64,000 bases of DNA from an uncultured Bacilli bacterium (GTDB taxonomy: Bacteria; Bacillota_I; Bacilli_A; RFN20; CAG-826), in NCBI GenBank assembly GCA_944363525.1, contig CALVUF010000002.1:1-64000 (forward strand), written 5' to 3'. The stretch's first letter is position 1. The number at the start of each line of letters is the position of its first letter. The position numbers and the translations under genes were made by a program. Positions 53,905 through 63,374 of the stretch are shown here, one piece after another. A model generated the notes under the pieces. That model searched no databases, had not been told where the DNA came from, and saw only the letters and a list, made by a program, of their open reading frames with translations.

Positions 53905-56900
53905 TTAACTTAACAAGAACTTGATGTCCTCTTCCGAGAGGGAGGATATTCCTTCGGAACCAGACTTCACGAAAGCATCAAACAAGCCTTTCTTGCTGTT
54001 TTGCAGTTCGACGATCTTCTCCTCAACCGTGTCGGCGCAGATGAACTTGTAGACGCTGACGGGGCGGGTCTGGCCAATCCGATAAGCCCGGTCAGTAGCC
54101 TGATCTTCGGCCGCTAGATTCCACCACGGATCAAGATGAAGGACGGTATCAGCCCCTTGGAGATTAAGCCCTGTCCCACCGGCTTTAAGCGAGACCAGCA
54201 TGACGGCGATAGTTGGATCATCGTTGAATTGCTTGGCCATCGCCACCCGGTCACTGGCTTTGGTCGCCCCACTGATCATATAGGATTTGATGCCCATATT
54301 CTCAAGCATCGAGCGGAAGTGCTCCAACACCCTAACGAAGGAAGAGAAGATAAGGATCCGGTGCCCGGACTTAACCGAGTCGGCGACCATGATTTCCGCG
54401 GCCGATAGTTTTGACGGCACCTCATCATAATCTTCAAGGAAAGTGGAGGGATCAACGCAAATCTCCCGTATCTTGGTCAGCATTCCCATGAACTTCATCA
54501 GTTCGCCGCCGTGATACTCTTCCCTTGCTTTGGCCATATAGGATTCGTATAAAGCCCGTTGGTCAGAGTCCAAGCTGACCTTGAAGATCGAAGTCGTCTT
54601 CGGGGGCAAGGAAGTTAAAACCTCTTCCTTGGTTCGCCGGAGGATGAAGGGGCGGACTTTGAGTTCGAGCCGTTTTTGGAATTCGGGATTCTCGTTCCCG
54701 ACGTAGATCGAATTAAAATCGGATTCACTTAGAAGGTAACCCGGCATTAAGAAGTCGAAGATCGACCACATATCGTTTAGGGAATTCTCAATCGGGGTCC
54801 CGGTCAGGGCGAAGCGCCTTTTAGCATTCACCTGCTTGACCGCCTTCGACTTGGCGGCACTGCTATTCTTGATGAACTGGGCCTCGTCGAGGATTAAAAG
54901 ACCGAATTGCTTTTCCTGATATAGGTCAACATCATTCCTAAACGAATCATAGGACACCATGTAAACGTCATTGCCTTTGATCGAAGCGATGAGTTTGGTC
55001 CGTTCGGCTTTCGTCCCTTCGATGACGTGGCTTTTCCGCTCGGGGAACCATTTCTTGATCTCTTCAGCCCAGTTATAAGTCAGACTCTTCGGGCAGATAA
55101 CCAAAGTCGGGCCATCGTCAGGCAGAGTCGAGAGGAAAGCGATCATCTCCAAGGTTTTGCCTAAGCCCATATCATCGGCCAAGATGCCAAATAGGCCATA
55201 TTCGGACAGGACGCTGAGCCATTTAACCGCCTCTAGTTGATAAGGACGGAGGTTCCGGGCGATCGATTCCTTCAAATGGACTTCTTTGTCTTGGAAATCC
55301 CGGATGGCCTTAATGGCCTCTTGGAGCTTGTCGGAGTAATTGACCTCGACCAAATCCGATTGGTAGGAGGACAAGGCGAAAGCATCGTATAAAGGCAGCT
55401 TCTCGTTCTTCAACTCTTTCCCTAAATGGAACTCCTCGCTGGCCCGGGCCGCTTCTTCAATGGCTTGGTCGTCATCGAGGAGAATAACGTCATCGCCTAA
55501 GACCACGAACTTCCGCTTCTCCCGGTAAGCGGCGATCAGCTGAGCCAATTCTTCCGGAGTATAGGAATCGGAGGATAAGGAAACCTCGCACCAATCAGTC
55601 GCAAAGTTGGAATTGATTTTGATTTTCCCAACCTTCTTGGTTTGGAGTTTGGCTAACCGCGAATCGATATAGACCTTGGCCGTCTCCTTTAGTTTGGATA
55701 AATCGGCCCCAAGGAAGAAAAGGATTGAGGACTGGTTAGTTAGTTCGCCCTCCTCGATTCCCCCAACGGATTTAAGGGTCTCGCTAAAGCTGGTATAAAG
55801 CCCCTGCCCGATGTCGTCTTTGACGAATTCTTCTTGGGCCACTTCCTCCCCGTTTAGTTTATAAACGGTATGGAACTCGACCGTCTCCTTCGGGGTCCAG
55901 CCAATATAGACTTCAATCCGGAGTCGGTTCCGTTTGGAGGAAGGAGAAAGAAAACCCGCCCCCGCTTTGGGCAGGACCCTTTTGGCGAAGAGGTCTTTAA
56001 CGTCGGCATAGGCCTGCATCCCGTTGATTTGGAGGAAGTAATAGGCCTTGGCCATCATCTGGTTATCGAACTCCAGATATAAAATCTCCCCTTCGATCGG
56101 GACCCATAAGGTCCGATTGCCTTTGATTCCCGCGAAAAGGGTTTGATCCGGCTTAGTCGGAACCTTCGGATCGGTTAACATGGTCCCATCATCTTCCATC
56201 ATGATCGAACCGTGGGTTGGCTCAGGGACAACGAAAGAACGACCGCAGATGGTGAGCTTATGGCCCTGGAGGATCGAGACCACCTCCATGGCCTGCTCAT
56301 CAGTCAAACGGACGAAATTATCCTCTTCATAAGGGGAGCGGGGACGGGAGACCATAGCCTTGGAGACAAAATCCAACACTTCATCATACGGTGACTGGAA
56401 ATCATTCCGTCCCATCGGGATGGTGGTTTTCCGGACCGCACAGCTTTTCCCTTCGATGAAGGCACTTAAGAAAGACCGAGAATTAGGAATCGAAATGGAT
56501 TTAGTCCCGGAATTGACCTTGAAGAACACCGGATGGGAATCATAGCCATTCCGATTCCAATCGATTTCCACCTCCAGGGTCTGATTGGCCGAAGTCAAAG
56601 GGGCGATCTCGGGATTCTCTTTCTTAATCGGCTCTTCCTTGAACAAGTCGAAAAAGGCCTTCCGGGTTTGCTGACGAATGTAATAATGGTCAGAGTCACA
56701 TTGCTGCAAGGAAATCAGGGCCGGGTAATCATCCCCATAACGGGCGGCAAGTTCGCCTTGGGTAAGGGACTGCTCATTCTCATAGAGGAACTTAACGAAG
56801 GCCCGGGAATCGAAATAAAGAGGGGTTAGGCCCGTGTCCTTGACCCCGAAAAAGTTGGCAGCGAAGGACAAAGCCTTGGGCAATCCCTCATGCCCCTCCT

Positions 56901-57036
56901 GGAGGACCGCATAGTAATAAATCGTCTCCAAATCCGGGTCGAAACGGTAATAGATATCGTAATAGCCGTATTTCAAGGCGGCCAAAACCCGGTTATCGCC
57001 TAGGTCAAATTGAACGTCGCGGCTTTTAATGAGCAT
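53905..57036 (-). CDS. SNF2-family helicase (YwqA-like)
   Basis: 1043 residues. The C-terminal ~480 are a SNF2/RapA ATPase: Walker A ADDMGLGKTLEM near 625, motif Ia, box II LLILDEAQFIKN near 710, RRFALTGTPIENSLNDMWSI, and the helicase C lobe ending SLKAGGTGLNLQGAD and DRAYRIGQTRPVSVY. The N-terminal ~570 residues are strand-rich without catalytic motifs, as in bacterial SNF2 proteins. GGAGGG precedes the ATG, and the gene overlaps the SWIM-domain gene by 11 bases. The pair resembles ywqB-ywqA of Bacillus. Its role in DNA repair or transcription recycling is inferred. Confidence 0.92.
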   Translation of the reverse strand: MLIKSRDVQFDLGDNRVLAALKYGYYDIYYRFDPDLETIYYYAVLQEGHEGLPKALSFAANFFGVKDTGLTPLYFDSRAFVKFLYENEQSLTQGELAARYGDDYPALISLQQCDSDHYYIRQQTRKAFFDLFKEEPIKKENPEIAPLTSANQTLEVEIDWNRNGYDSHPVFFKVNSGTKSISIPNSRSFLSAFIEGKSCAVRKTTIPMGRNDFQSPYDEVLDFVSKAMVSRPRSPYEEDNFVRLTDEQAMEVVSILQGHKLTICGRSFVVPEPTHGSIMMEDDGTMLTDPKVPTKPDQTLFAGIKGNRTLWVPIEGEILYLEFDNQMMAKAYYFLQINGMQAYADVKDLFAKRVLPKAGAGFLSPSSKRNRLRIEVYIGWTPKETVEFHTVYKLNGEEVAQEEFVKDDIGQGLYTSFSETLKSVGGIEEGELTNQSSILFFLGADLSKLKETAKVYIDSRLAKLQTKKVGKIKINSNFATDWCEVSLSSDSYTPEELAQLIAAYREKRKFVVLGDDVILLDDDQAIEEAARASEEFHLGKELKNEKLPLYDAFALSSYQSDLVEVNYSDKLQEAIKAIRDFQDKEVHLKESIARNLRPYQLEAVKWLSVLSEYGLFGILADDMGLGKTLEMIAFLSTLPDDGPTLVICPKSLTYNWAEEIKKWFPERKSHVIEGTKAERTKLIASIKGNDVYMVSYDSFRNDVDLYQEKQFGLLILDEAQFIKNSSAAKSKAVKQVNAKRRFALTGTPIENSLNDMWSIFDFLMPGYLLSESDFNSIYVGNENPEFQKRLELKVRPFILRRTKEEVLTSLPPKTTSIFKVSLDSDQRALYESYMAKAREEYHGGELMKFMGMLTKIREICVDPSTFLEDYDEVPSKLSAAEIMVADSVKSGHRILIFSSFVRVLEHFRSMLENMGIKSYMISGATKASDRVAMAKQFNDDPTIAVMLVSLKAGGTGLNLQGADTVLHLDPWWNLAAEDQATDRAYRIGQTRPVSVYKFICADTVEEKIVELQNSKKGLFDAFVKSGSEGISSLSEEDIKFLLS

Positions 57037-58459
57037 CTTGACCCTCCAACACGATTCGTTTTAACCCCAAAGCTTCCGGGCGGCCGGTTTTGACATAAGC
57101 ATAAGATAGGGCTTGGTCGAGCAAGCAACCTTGCCCCCGTTTGCTTAAAAGCCGTTCGTCGGAAAGATATTTCGATAGATACGGCCATTGAAGGTCGGTC
57201 AGCATCATCAAGGCTTCGGTCAACTCCGGGCTGGCTTTCGAACGTTTCAGCAATTGCTCGAATTTGGTTTGGACCTTCTTATCGACTGCCGGCAAATCGT
57301 TTTTAGGGAAATAACGGTAGACCAGCAATAAATTCTCCAAGTCATTGAACTTGCTGATCGGGGTAGTCAAAGGAAGTCCTTCCCGAACCCGGGCATAAGG
57401 AATGATTTCCGAATGAAGCTTCGGGAGGTTCTCAATGATTTTCCCCCGGCACATCCCATCAGGGATATAATCGCGAATCTCGAGATAATAAGATAAGGAA
57501 CGGGCCTTGTAGCAAAGGTCAAACATCGCCGAATAGATGGCGGACAAGTCGACGTCAAGCGCTTGCAGATAACGAAGAAAACGGGGCTCGAAAGCGCCGG
57601 ATTGGACATAGAAGAGGAACATCCGGGCGAAAGTCTCGGAATCGACTTGATCCATCGCCGAATCGAGCAATTTCTCTTTGGCGGAGGGAAACAAGACGAC
57701 CATCAGGGGATAAATCTCGGGAATCAACGAATCGATGACGTTGGCTGAAAGCCCTGGGTCATAGCTCGAAACGCGAAAAGCGGTTAATGGCAGGGCCGCT
57801 AAAGCCTTCTGCAATGGGAGGTTGCATCGGTTCCCCGAGAAGGAAAGCAAATCGAGGACCTTAAAGGAATCGAGCCCGCCCCGATGAAGTTCGAAGGCTT
57901 TACCCATCGCCTCGACCAATAACGATTCCTCCGGTTTAAGCAACCCGACCAAATCAGTGAAATTGGTCAAAAGACGCCGAACGGCATAAGATCCGCCGCC
58001 AAGCACCTCCCCAAAGGCATAGACCCAAAAGTCCTTAACCATAACCTGGTCGTTGGCAAAATACCCATATTCGGACAATAAGCTTCTTTGAGTACGAGAT
58101 AAGTACATCCCCCGGATCATGTTTTTCGCTTGGTCAAGATGATAAGAGAGACCACTTCCGGGCTTGACCGATTCAATAAGGCTTTGTTCCTTGAACGGAT
58201 GTTGGTCCAAGGCAAAAAGGACGGCCGCCACATGCTTACAAGGCCCACCGAAATCATAAGGGCAATTGCAATGATAAGACTTAAGTTTCTCCCCGTCGAA
58301 AACGCATTGAACCGTATAGCGTCGGCTCCCTCTAACCTCGGCCACGACCATATTGGCGCTTCGGGTCAAGTTCACCACCTTGCCCGATCGAAAATAGGCT
58401 TGTCCGCGGGCGAGGATGGATTGGGAGAAAAGACCAGAATTTTTGACAATATAACTCAT
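57026..58459 (-). CDS. SWIM zinc-finger protein (YwqB-like), partner of the SNF2 helicase
   Basis: 477 residues from ATG 58459, which is 8 bases after TAGAAT. A TTG three codons upstream is less likely. SYHCNCPYDFGGPCKHVAAV carries the SWIM motif with Cys64, Cys66, Cys74 and His76 (CxCx7CxH). The rest is helical with no other motif I recognise. In many bacteria a SWIM domain is fused to the SNF2 protein; here it is a separate polypeptide overlapping it, which implies a fixed-ratio complex in which SWIM binds DNA or protein. Confidence 0.88.
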   Translation of the reverse strand: MSYIVKNSGLFSQSILARGQAYFRSGKVVNLTRSANMVVAEVRGSRRYTVQCVFDGEKLKSYHCNCPYDFGGPCKHVAAVLFALDQHPFKEQSLIESVKPGSGLSYHLDQAKNMIRGMYLSRTQRSLLSEYGYFANDQVMVKDFWVYAFGEVLGGGSYAVRRLLTNFTDLVGLLKPEESLLVEAMGKAFELHRGGLDSFKVLDLLSFSGNRCNLPLQKALAALPLTAFRVSSYDPGLSANVIDSLIPEIYPLMVVLFPSAKEKLLDSAMDQVDSETFARMFLFYVQSGAFEPRFLRYLQALDVDLSAIYSAMFDLCYKARSLSYYLEIRDYIPDGMCRGKIIENLPKLHSEIIPYARVREGLPLTTPISKFNDLENLLLVYRYFPKNDLPAVDKKVQTKFEQLLKRSKASPELTEALMMLTDLQWPYLSKYLSDERLLSKRGQGCLLDQALSYAYVKTGRPEALGLKRIVLEGQDAH

Positions 58460-58467
58460 CAATGGCA

Positions 58468-58473
58468 ATTCTA
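58468..58473 (-). promoter_or_regulatory. Leaderless -10 box of the SWIM-SNF2 operon
   Basis: TAGAAT on the minus strand, 8 bases before ATG 58459. Confidence 0.5.
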
Positions 58474-58513
58474 ATGGCCTTAGGCAAGAGAAACAAACAA
58501 AAAGGGCTGATAA

Positions 58514-59203
58514 TCACAACTTTTTTGGCTTCCAATAGACAAACAAACCATAGACAACCACGAGAAGGCCTCCGATTAGATTGACCAAATAGAAGGCGAG
58601 CCCGGAATTAACGCCGCCTAGATAAGCAAAGACGTCGCCCATCAAGAGGTTGAATAAGAGATGCAGTAAGAAGGAACCTAAGAACCCAAACCCGGATTCA
58701 TAGACGATCCAGAGGACCAATCCCAAGACAAAGGTATAGCCGATGCTCAATAATCCCCCAAGACTTGGAGAACCGAGGAAGGATATGGCATGCGGCAAAG
58801 CAAAGAGCAAAGAGGATAAGAACAAATTAGTCCATCTTTTTCCTTTATCGAAAAACGTAGCAAAAAGCTGTCGAAACAACAATTCCTCCGCAAAAACGGT
58901 GCCAAGCGAAAGAAAACCCGCCTGAACCAAAGTCATATAGTCCGTTTGAATATCAATCCCTTGGATGGCGATGACCGCCATATTCAAGAAAGCGAAAAGA
59001 AACAAAGGCAAAGCACGAAAAGAAAGCCGGGGTTTATCAAGTCGCGGCCCTAGATAAGCCAAGATTCCCATTCCGAAGAGGACTTGGAAAATAACCGAAA
59101 CGATCTTAGTATCGTTACTGGATAAGGAAGAAAAATACGGCAACGAGATGACGATGACGTAAACTAAGACCAGCAACAGATAATCGATACTTCGGGTGCG
59201 CAC
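58514..59203 (-). CDS. CPBP-family intramembrane metalloprotease
   Basis: 229 residues, about seven or eight membrane helices, GTG start. The three CPBP/Abi motifs are intact: FAEELLFRQLF (EExxxR, near 114-124), LLFALPHAISF with the motif-2 His near 146, and LLHLLFNLLMG (HxxxN) near 186. Family members are Rce1-like proteases involved in bacteriocin immunity or protein processing. It is divergent from the Lgt-like gene with 51 bases between starts. Target unknown. Confidence 0.88.
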   Translation of the reverse strand: MRTRSIDYLLLVLVYVIVISLPYFSSLSSNDTKIVSVIFQVLFGMGILAYLGPRLDKPRLSFRALPLFLFAFLNMAVIAIQGIDIQTDYMTLVQAGFLSLGTVFAEELLFRQLFATFFDKGKRWTNLFLSSLLFALPHAISFLGSPSLGGLLSIGYTFVLGLVLWIVYESGFGFLGSFLLHLLFNLLMGDVFAYLGGVNSGLAFYLVNLIGGLLVVVYGLFVYWKPKKL

Positions 59204-59254
59204 GGCCTAATTCTTCTATGTTTCTTTGTTTCGGGCAAGGGTATCATCTAGACG

Positions 59255-60022
59255 ATGTGCCCCCGTCTTTGGATCTTCGATTCCTATAGTCTCTTCATCT
59301 TCTTAGGCTTAGTCATCGCCATCCTCCTTTTCGAATGGTTTGGCCATGTTATAAAGGTCCGCCGACTCGACCTCTCAATTATTGAGATCGTGGCATTGTT
59401 AAGCGTCGCCGCGGGTTTTGCCGGCGGTCTCTTGTTTCAAAATATCTATGACTATCTAAGTGATCCCAATAGTTACGTCTGGTCCAACAAGATGACCTTC
59501 TTCGGCGGGTTGATTTGTGCCCTCTTGCTTTTCGCTACTGTCTACGCCGTCTACCTAAGGAAAACAGTCAAAGCGACCTTAAAGGCGATGTTACCAATCG
59601 TGCCCGGATGCTTAGCCAGCGCCCACGCCTGCGGGCGTCTTGGCTGCTTCTTAGCTGGCTGCTGCTATGGCGTCCCAACCGATTCCTGGATCGGGATCAA
59701 GTTCCCGGGAATGGAACAACCCGTCATCCCGACCAATCTACTGGAAGCAATCTTCCTCTTCCTATTAGCCCTCGTCCTCGTCTATCTGGCTTTCAAAAAG
59801 AAAACGAACCTAACCATCCCCGTTTATCTGCTTTCCTATGGGTTATGGCGGTTCGTCATCGAGTTCTTCCGGGGCGACGAACGGGGATCCTTCATCCCCG
59901 GGATATCCCCGTCCCAGTTTTGGTCGATCCTCTTGTTCTTAAGCGGCCTCGCCGTCCTCGTCTGGATGTTAATAACTAGTCGCCGTAATCGGAACCGCGG
60001 GACTTATCCTCAACAAAGATAA
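59255..60022 (+). CDS. Lgt-like prolipoprotein diacylglyceryl transferase
   Basis: 255 residues with about seven membrane helices. The signature region is HACGRLGCFLAGCCYGVPT near 125-143, where classical Lgt has GRIGNF...GE-type text. A second block YGLWRFVIEFFRGDE near 190-205 keeps the Arg-Phe-x-x-E-x-x-R of the family. It would attach diacylglycerol to lipobox cysteines, such as those at 20978 and 37788. The Cys-rich signature marks a divergent subfamily, so a related membrane transferase role is possible. Leaderless start: TATCAT (59242-59247), 7 bases. It overlaps the convergent gene by 47 bases. Confidence 0.85.
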   Translation: MCPRLWIFDSYSLFIFLGLVIAILLFEWFGHVIKVRRLDLSIIEIVALLSVAAGFAGGLLFQNIYDYLSDPNSYVWSNKMTFFGGLICALLLFATVYAVYLRKTVKATLKAMLPIVPGCLASAHACGRLGCFLAGCCYGVPTDSWIGIKFPGMEQPVIPTNLLEAIFLFLLALVLVYLAFKKKTNLTIPVYLLSYGLWRFVIEFFRGDERGSFIPGISPSQFWSILLFLSGLAVLVWMLITSRRNRNRGTYPQQR

Positions 60023-60341
60023 GCAAAGGGTCGGTAATATCGTGGATTTCCCGATAAATATACCCTTCCCGTTCAATCCAGGGATTCTCGAAGTCAGCGG
60101 TGAAGATGACCTTATGGTACTTGTTGATGGTCTGGTCGATCGCTTCCATGATTTCCGCAAACCGTTCGGCCCGTTTTTCCTTAAAGCCCATTAAGCCTTC
60201 ATAGAATCCCGGCTCGACATAAAAGGGGGTGCCGTCTTTCCCCAAATAGGCGTGGACCAGCTTGTTTTGTGGGTCCACATACGGCTCGTACTTGTCAAAC
60301 TCAACGTAAAGCATATTATTAACCGCAAAAGATTTTACCAT
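59976..60341 (-). CDS. Unrecognised 121-residue soluble protein
   Basis: No membrane helix and no motif I recognise. Acidic and aromatic residues are common (VEFDKYEPYVDPQ, YVEPGFYEGLMGFKEKRAERF), with a central helix EIMEAIDQTINKYHKVIF. The last 47 bases overlap the lgt-like gene in antisense. The coding frame has even codon use and a start next to the divergent HAD gene, so it looks real. Function unknown. Confidence 0.6.
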   Translation of the reverse strand: MVKSFAVNNMLYVEFDKYEPYVDPQNKLVHAYLGKDGTPFYVEPGFYEGLMGFKEKRAERFAEIMEAIDQTINKYHKVIFTADFENPWIEREGYIYREIHDITDPLLIFVEDKSRGSDYGD

Positions 60342-60385
60342 TACCCAATGGAGGGGTTTAGATAAAATCTAGAGAGGAAGGGAAA

Positions 60386-61192
60386 ATGAGCATCGACAAC
60401 CGCCGGGACAAAGTCAAAATCGTCTTCACCGATATCGATGGGACCCTTTTCTCCCATAAGACCCATCGGATTCCCCCTTCGGCCATCGAGGCCATCAAGG
60501 CCTTGCAACGGAATAACATCAAAGTCTTCCTTTGTTCGGGAAGGAACTATTACCTCATCCGGAAATCCGGGGTCCTCGATTACGTCACCCCCGATGGGCT
60601 CATCACCATGAACGGGAGCAACGCCATCATCGGCTCCTCCATTATTTACCGTTACCCAATTCCCTCGACCGTGGTCGACAAGATGATCATGTTCGCCAAG
60701 CGGCTGAAGTTCGGCTTAACCCTAATTGAGGAAAACGAAGGCCACATCAACATGATCGACGAACGGGTCATCTCGGCCCACGAGAAATACCGGACCCGCT
60801 TCCCCCAGCCCCGGACCTTCCCCGACCATTACGATCGAATCGTTTACCAAATGATCGCCTTTTGCGATGAATTTGAGGAAAAGCTCCTAGCGCCCCATCT
60901 TGAAGACTGCAAGTTTGCCCGCTGGGACGAATACGCGGTCGATGTCATGCTCAAAGACTCCGATAAAGCCAAAGGCATCATGTCGGTCCTTGAATACTAT
61001 GGCTATGACGCCTCGGAGGCCATGAGTCTAGGCGATGGGAACAACGACATGGAGATGACCCTATTCACCGGGACCGCCGTCGCTATGGGCAACGCCGTTC
61101 CCGACCTTAAAGCCGTCGCCGATTACGTCACTAGCGATATCGACGACGATGGCTGGGCCAAAGCCATGCGGCATTACGGATTAATCGATTAA
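60386..61192 (+). CDS. Cof-type HAD hydrolase
   Basis: 268 residues of HAD subfamily IIB. Motif I VFTDIDGTLFS near 14-24 with nucleophile Asp and +2 Asp; the Thr/Ser of motif II in LCSGRNYY; Lys in DKAKGIMSVLEYYG; motif IV LGDGNNDMEM near 220; and the Cof cap domain in between. These act on sugar phosphates, FMN or PLP-type phosphates; the substrate is open. GAGAGGAAGGGAAA precedes the ATG. Confidence 0.92.
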   Translation: MSIDNRRDKVKIVFTDIDGTLFSHKTHRIPPSAIEAIKALQRNNIKVFLCSGRNYYLIRKSGVLDYVTPDGLITMNGSNAIIGSSIIYRYPIPSTVVDKMIMFAKRLKFGLTLIEENEGHINMIDERVISAHEKYRTRFPQPRTFPDHYDRIVYQMIAFCDEFEEKLLAPHLEDCKFARWDEYAVDVMLKDSDKAKGIMSVLEYYGYDASEAMSLGDGNNDMEMTLFTGTAVAMGNAVPDLKAVADYVTSDIDDDGWAKAMRHYGLID

Positions 61193-61236
61193 AGATGTGC
61201 TAGAATAGTTCTACATTTCCAAGGAGAACCATTACT

Positions 61237-63285
61237 ATGGACAAAAGACTTGAACCCCTCTTCTCCAGTTGGAAGATCGGCAACTGCGAAATCAAGAACC
61301 GCATCGTCATGACCTCGATGGGTGGGACTTCGATCTTCGGCTGGATGGAACGGCCCCACTTCGACAAGGAGGCGGCCAACTTCCTGCTTGGCAAAGCCAA
61401 AAACAACGTCGGCTTGATCCTGCCGGGCATCGCCCCGTTAAAGAACCCGTTAGGTGGGCAGTGGCTTTATTCCAATAAGAAGATGTATAAGCAGCTAAAG
61501 CCCTTTATGGACGAGATCCATAAATACGGGTCGAAGCTCTTCGTCCAAGTCACCGCCGGTTTCGGCCGCTCGATGGCGGTCAACCATTTGATGGAGACCG
61601 TCTATTGCAATAAGGTCCTTCGGGCCCTCTTCAAACCCTTCCTCGACGTCGATGCCGCCACCATGTCGGCTTCGGACCTTCCGAATCGATGGAGCGATAA
61701 AGTCCCCTCCCGGGCCATGACCGTCGAGGAAATCCATAAATACATCGACGCCTTCGTCCAGGTCGCCGCTCTCTGCCAAGAAGCCGGGGTCGATGGGATT
61801 GAGATCCACGCCGTCCACGAAGGCTACCTCCTCGATCAATTCACCCTGAAATACACTAACCATCGGAGCGATGAATACGGTGGTTCCTTAGAAAACCGGC
61901 TCCGCTTCCCAATCGAGATCGTCAAAGCCATCAAAGCCAAATGTGGCAAAGACTTCCCGGTCTCCCTCCGTTATTCGGTCGTCTCCAAAACCAAAGGGTT
62001 CCGCCAAGGGGCCTTGCCGGGCGAGGAATACACCGAAGTCGGCCGCGATATGGAAGAATCCATCAAGGCTGCTAAGTTACTCATCGAAGCCGGCTATGAC
62101 ATGCTCAACTGCGATAATGGCACCTATGACGCCTGGTATTGGGCCCATCCGCCGATCTATATGCCGGAGAACACCAACCTCGCCGAAGTCGAAGAACTAA
62201 AGAAACACGTCAATGTCCCCCTCGTCGCCGCCGGAAGAATGGATCCCTATGTGGCCGCCGAAGCGATCAAAGAAGGGAAAATCGATGCTATGGGCGTCGC
62301 CCGCCAGTTCTTAGCCGATGAGGAATGGGTCACCAAGATTCTCAACGATGACACGGAAGACATCCGGCCTTGCATCTGCTGCCACGCCGGCTGCTTCAAC
62401 TTCGCCCATTACAAAGGGGTGGCCAACGATCAGTCGCTTCAAGACACCCTGCATATGGCCCGCTGCGCCGTCAACGCCGAGACCATGCAGACGACCAAGC
62501 ACTACATCGAGAAGACCAACCATCCGAAGAAAGTCGCCATCGTCGGCGGCGGCATCGGCGGGATGGAAACCGCCCGCGTCTTAGCTAAGCGCGGCCATAC
62601 TCCGATCATCTATGAAAAGAGCGACCATCTCGGCGGGACCTTCATCCCGGCTTCGTCCGCTTCCTTCAAAGGCAAGCTCCGCGACCTGGAAAAATGGTAC
62701 GAATTGCAGATGAAGAAGCTCGGCATCGAGATCCACCTCAACACCGAAGTCAAAGACCTCGCTTCCTTAGGGGCCGATGAAGTGGTCATCGCCACCGGCG
62801 CCAAAGCCAAGAAACTTCCGATCAAAGGATTCGACAAAGCCATCGAGGCCATCGACTTCCTTAATGGCACCCCGGTCGGCGATAAAGTCGCCGTCATCGG
62901 CGGCGGACTCACCGGCTCGGAAATCGCCTATGAACTATCCCTAGCGGGCAAGCACCCCTTCATCATCGAAGGCAAGGATGACCTCATCAAGCAAAGCGGA
63001 GTCTGCATGGCCAACTCAACCTACTTACGGGAATATTTCCAACTCCACGAAGTCCCGGTCTACCTTGAATCGACCATTGCTGAGATCAAGGATGGGGAAG
63101 TGGTCATCAAGACTAAGGAAGGGGAGAAGAGCGTCCCGGCCGATTCGGTCATCTTGGCCGTCGGCTATAACCCGGCCCCGTTAACTAAAGCCGGCCACCA
63201 CGTCCGCCTCGTCGGCGATTGCATCGCCCCGGGGAACCTCCGGACCGTCATCTGGCGGGCTTATGAGGTGGCGATGAAGATCTAA
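61237..63285 (+). CDS. Old-yellow-enzyme-type NAD(P)H oxidoreductase with 4Fe-4S and FAD domains
   Basis: 682 residues of the 2,4-dienoyl-CoA reductase/BaiCD/BaiH group. An N-terminal FMN TIM barrel (FSSWKIGNCEIKNRIVMTSM, EIHAVHEGYLLDQFTL, YGGSLENRLRFPIEI, AAGRMDPYVAAEAIKEGKID) is followed by the cluster cysteines in CICCHAGC and ARCAVN (about 375-400). An FAD/NAD domain ends it (VAIVGGGIGGMETARVLAKR, VAVIGGGLTGSEIAYELSL, VRLVGDCIAPGN). It reduces enoate-type double bonds; relatives act on bile acids, cinnamates or dienoyl-CoA. -10 TAGAAT near 61202 with AAGGAG before the ATG, so the transcript has a leader. Confidence 0.93.
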   Translation: MDKRLEPLFSSWKIGNCEIKNRIVMTSMGGTSIFGWMERPHFDKEAANFLLGKAKNNVGLILPGIAPLKNPLGGQWLYSNKKMYKQLKPFMDEIHKYGSKLFVQVTAGFGRSMAVNHLMETVYCNKVLRALFKPFLDVDAATMSASDLPNRWSDKVPSRAMTVEEIHKYIDAFVQVAALCQEAGVDGIEIHAVHEGYLLDQFTLKYTNHRSDEYGGSLENRLRFPIEIVKAIKAKCGKDFPVSLRYSVVSKTKGFRQGALPGEEYTEVGRDMEESIKAAKLLIEAGYDMLNCDNGTYDAWYWAHPPIYMPENTNLAEVEELKKHVNVPLVAAGRMDPYVAAEAIKEGKIDAMGVARQFLADEEWVTKILNDDTEDIRPCICCHAGCFNFAHYKGVANDQSLQDTLHMARCAVNAETMQTTKHYIEKTNHPKKVAIVGGGIGGMETARVLAKRGHTPIIYEKSDHLGGTFIPASSASFKGKLRDLEKWYELQMKKLGIEIHLNTEVKDLASLGADEVVIATGAKAKKLPIKGFDKAIEAIDFLNGTPVGDKVAVIGGGLTGSEIAYELSLAGKHPFIIEGKDDLIKQSGVCMANSTYLREYFQLHEVPVYLESTIAEIKDGEVVIKTKEGEKSVPADSVILAVGYNPAPLTKAGHHVRLVGDCIAPGNLRTVIWRAYEVAMKI

Positions 63286-63294
63286 GCCTCAACC

Positions 63295-63328
63295 AAAAAG
63301 AGGGCTGTCTTAATGGCAGCCCTTTTTC
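63295..63328. terminator. Bidirectional intrinsic terminator
   Basis: AGGGCTG (63301-63307) and CAGCCCT (63317-63323) with TTTTT on the 3' side and AAAAAG on the 5' side. It serves the oxidoreductase and, on the minus strand, rlmH. Confidence 0.9.
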
Positions 63329-63374
63329 ATTTTTTGAAAAACCCAACGTTTTGAAACATATTAATTATGTTTCA

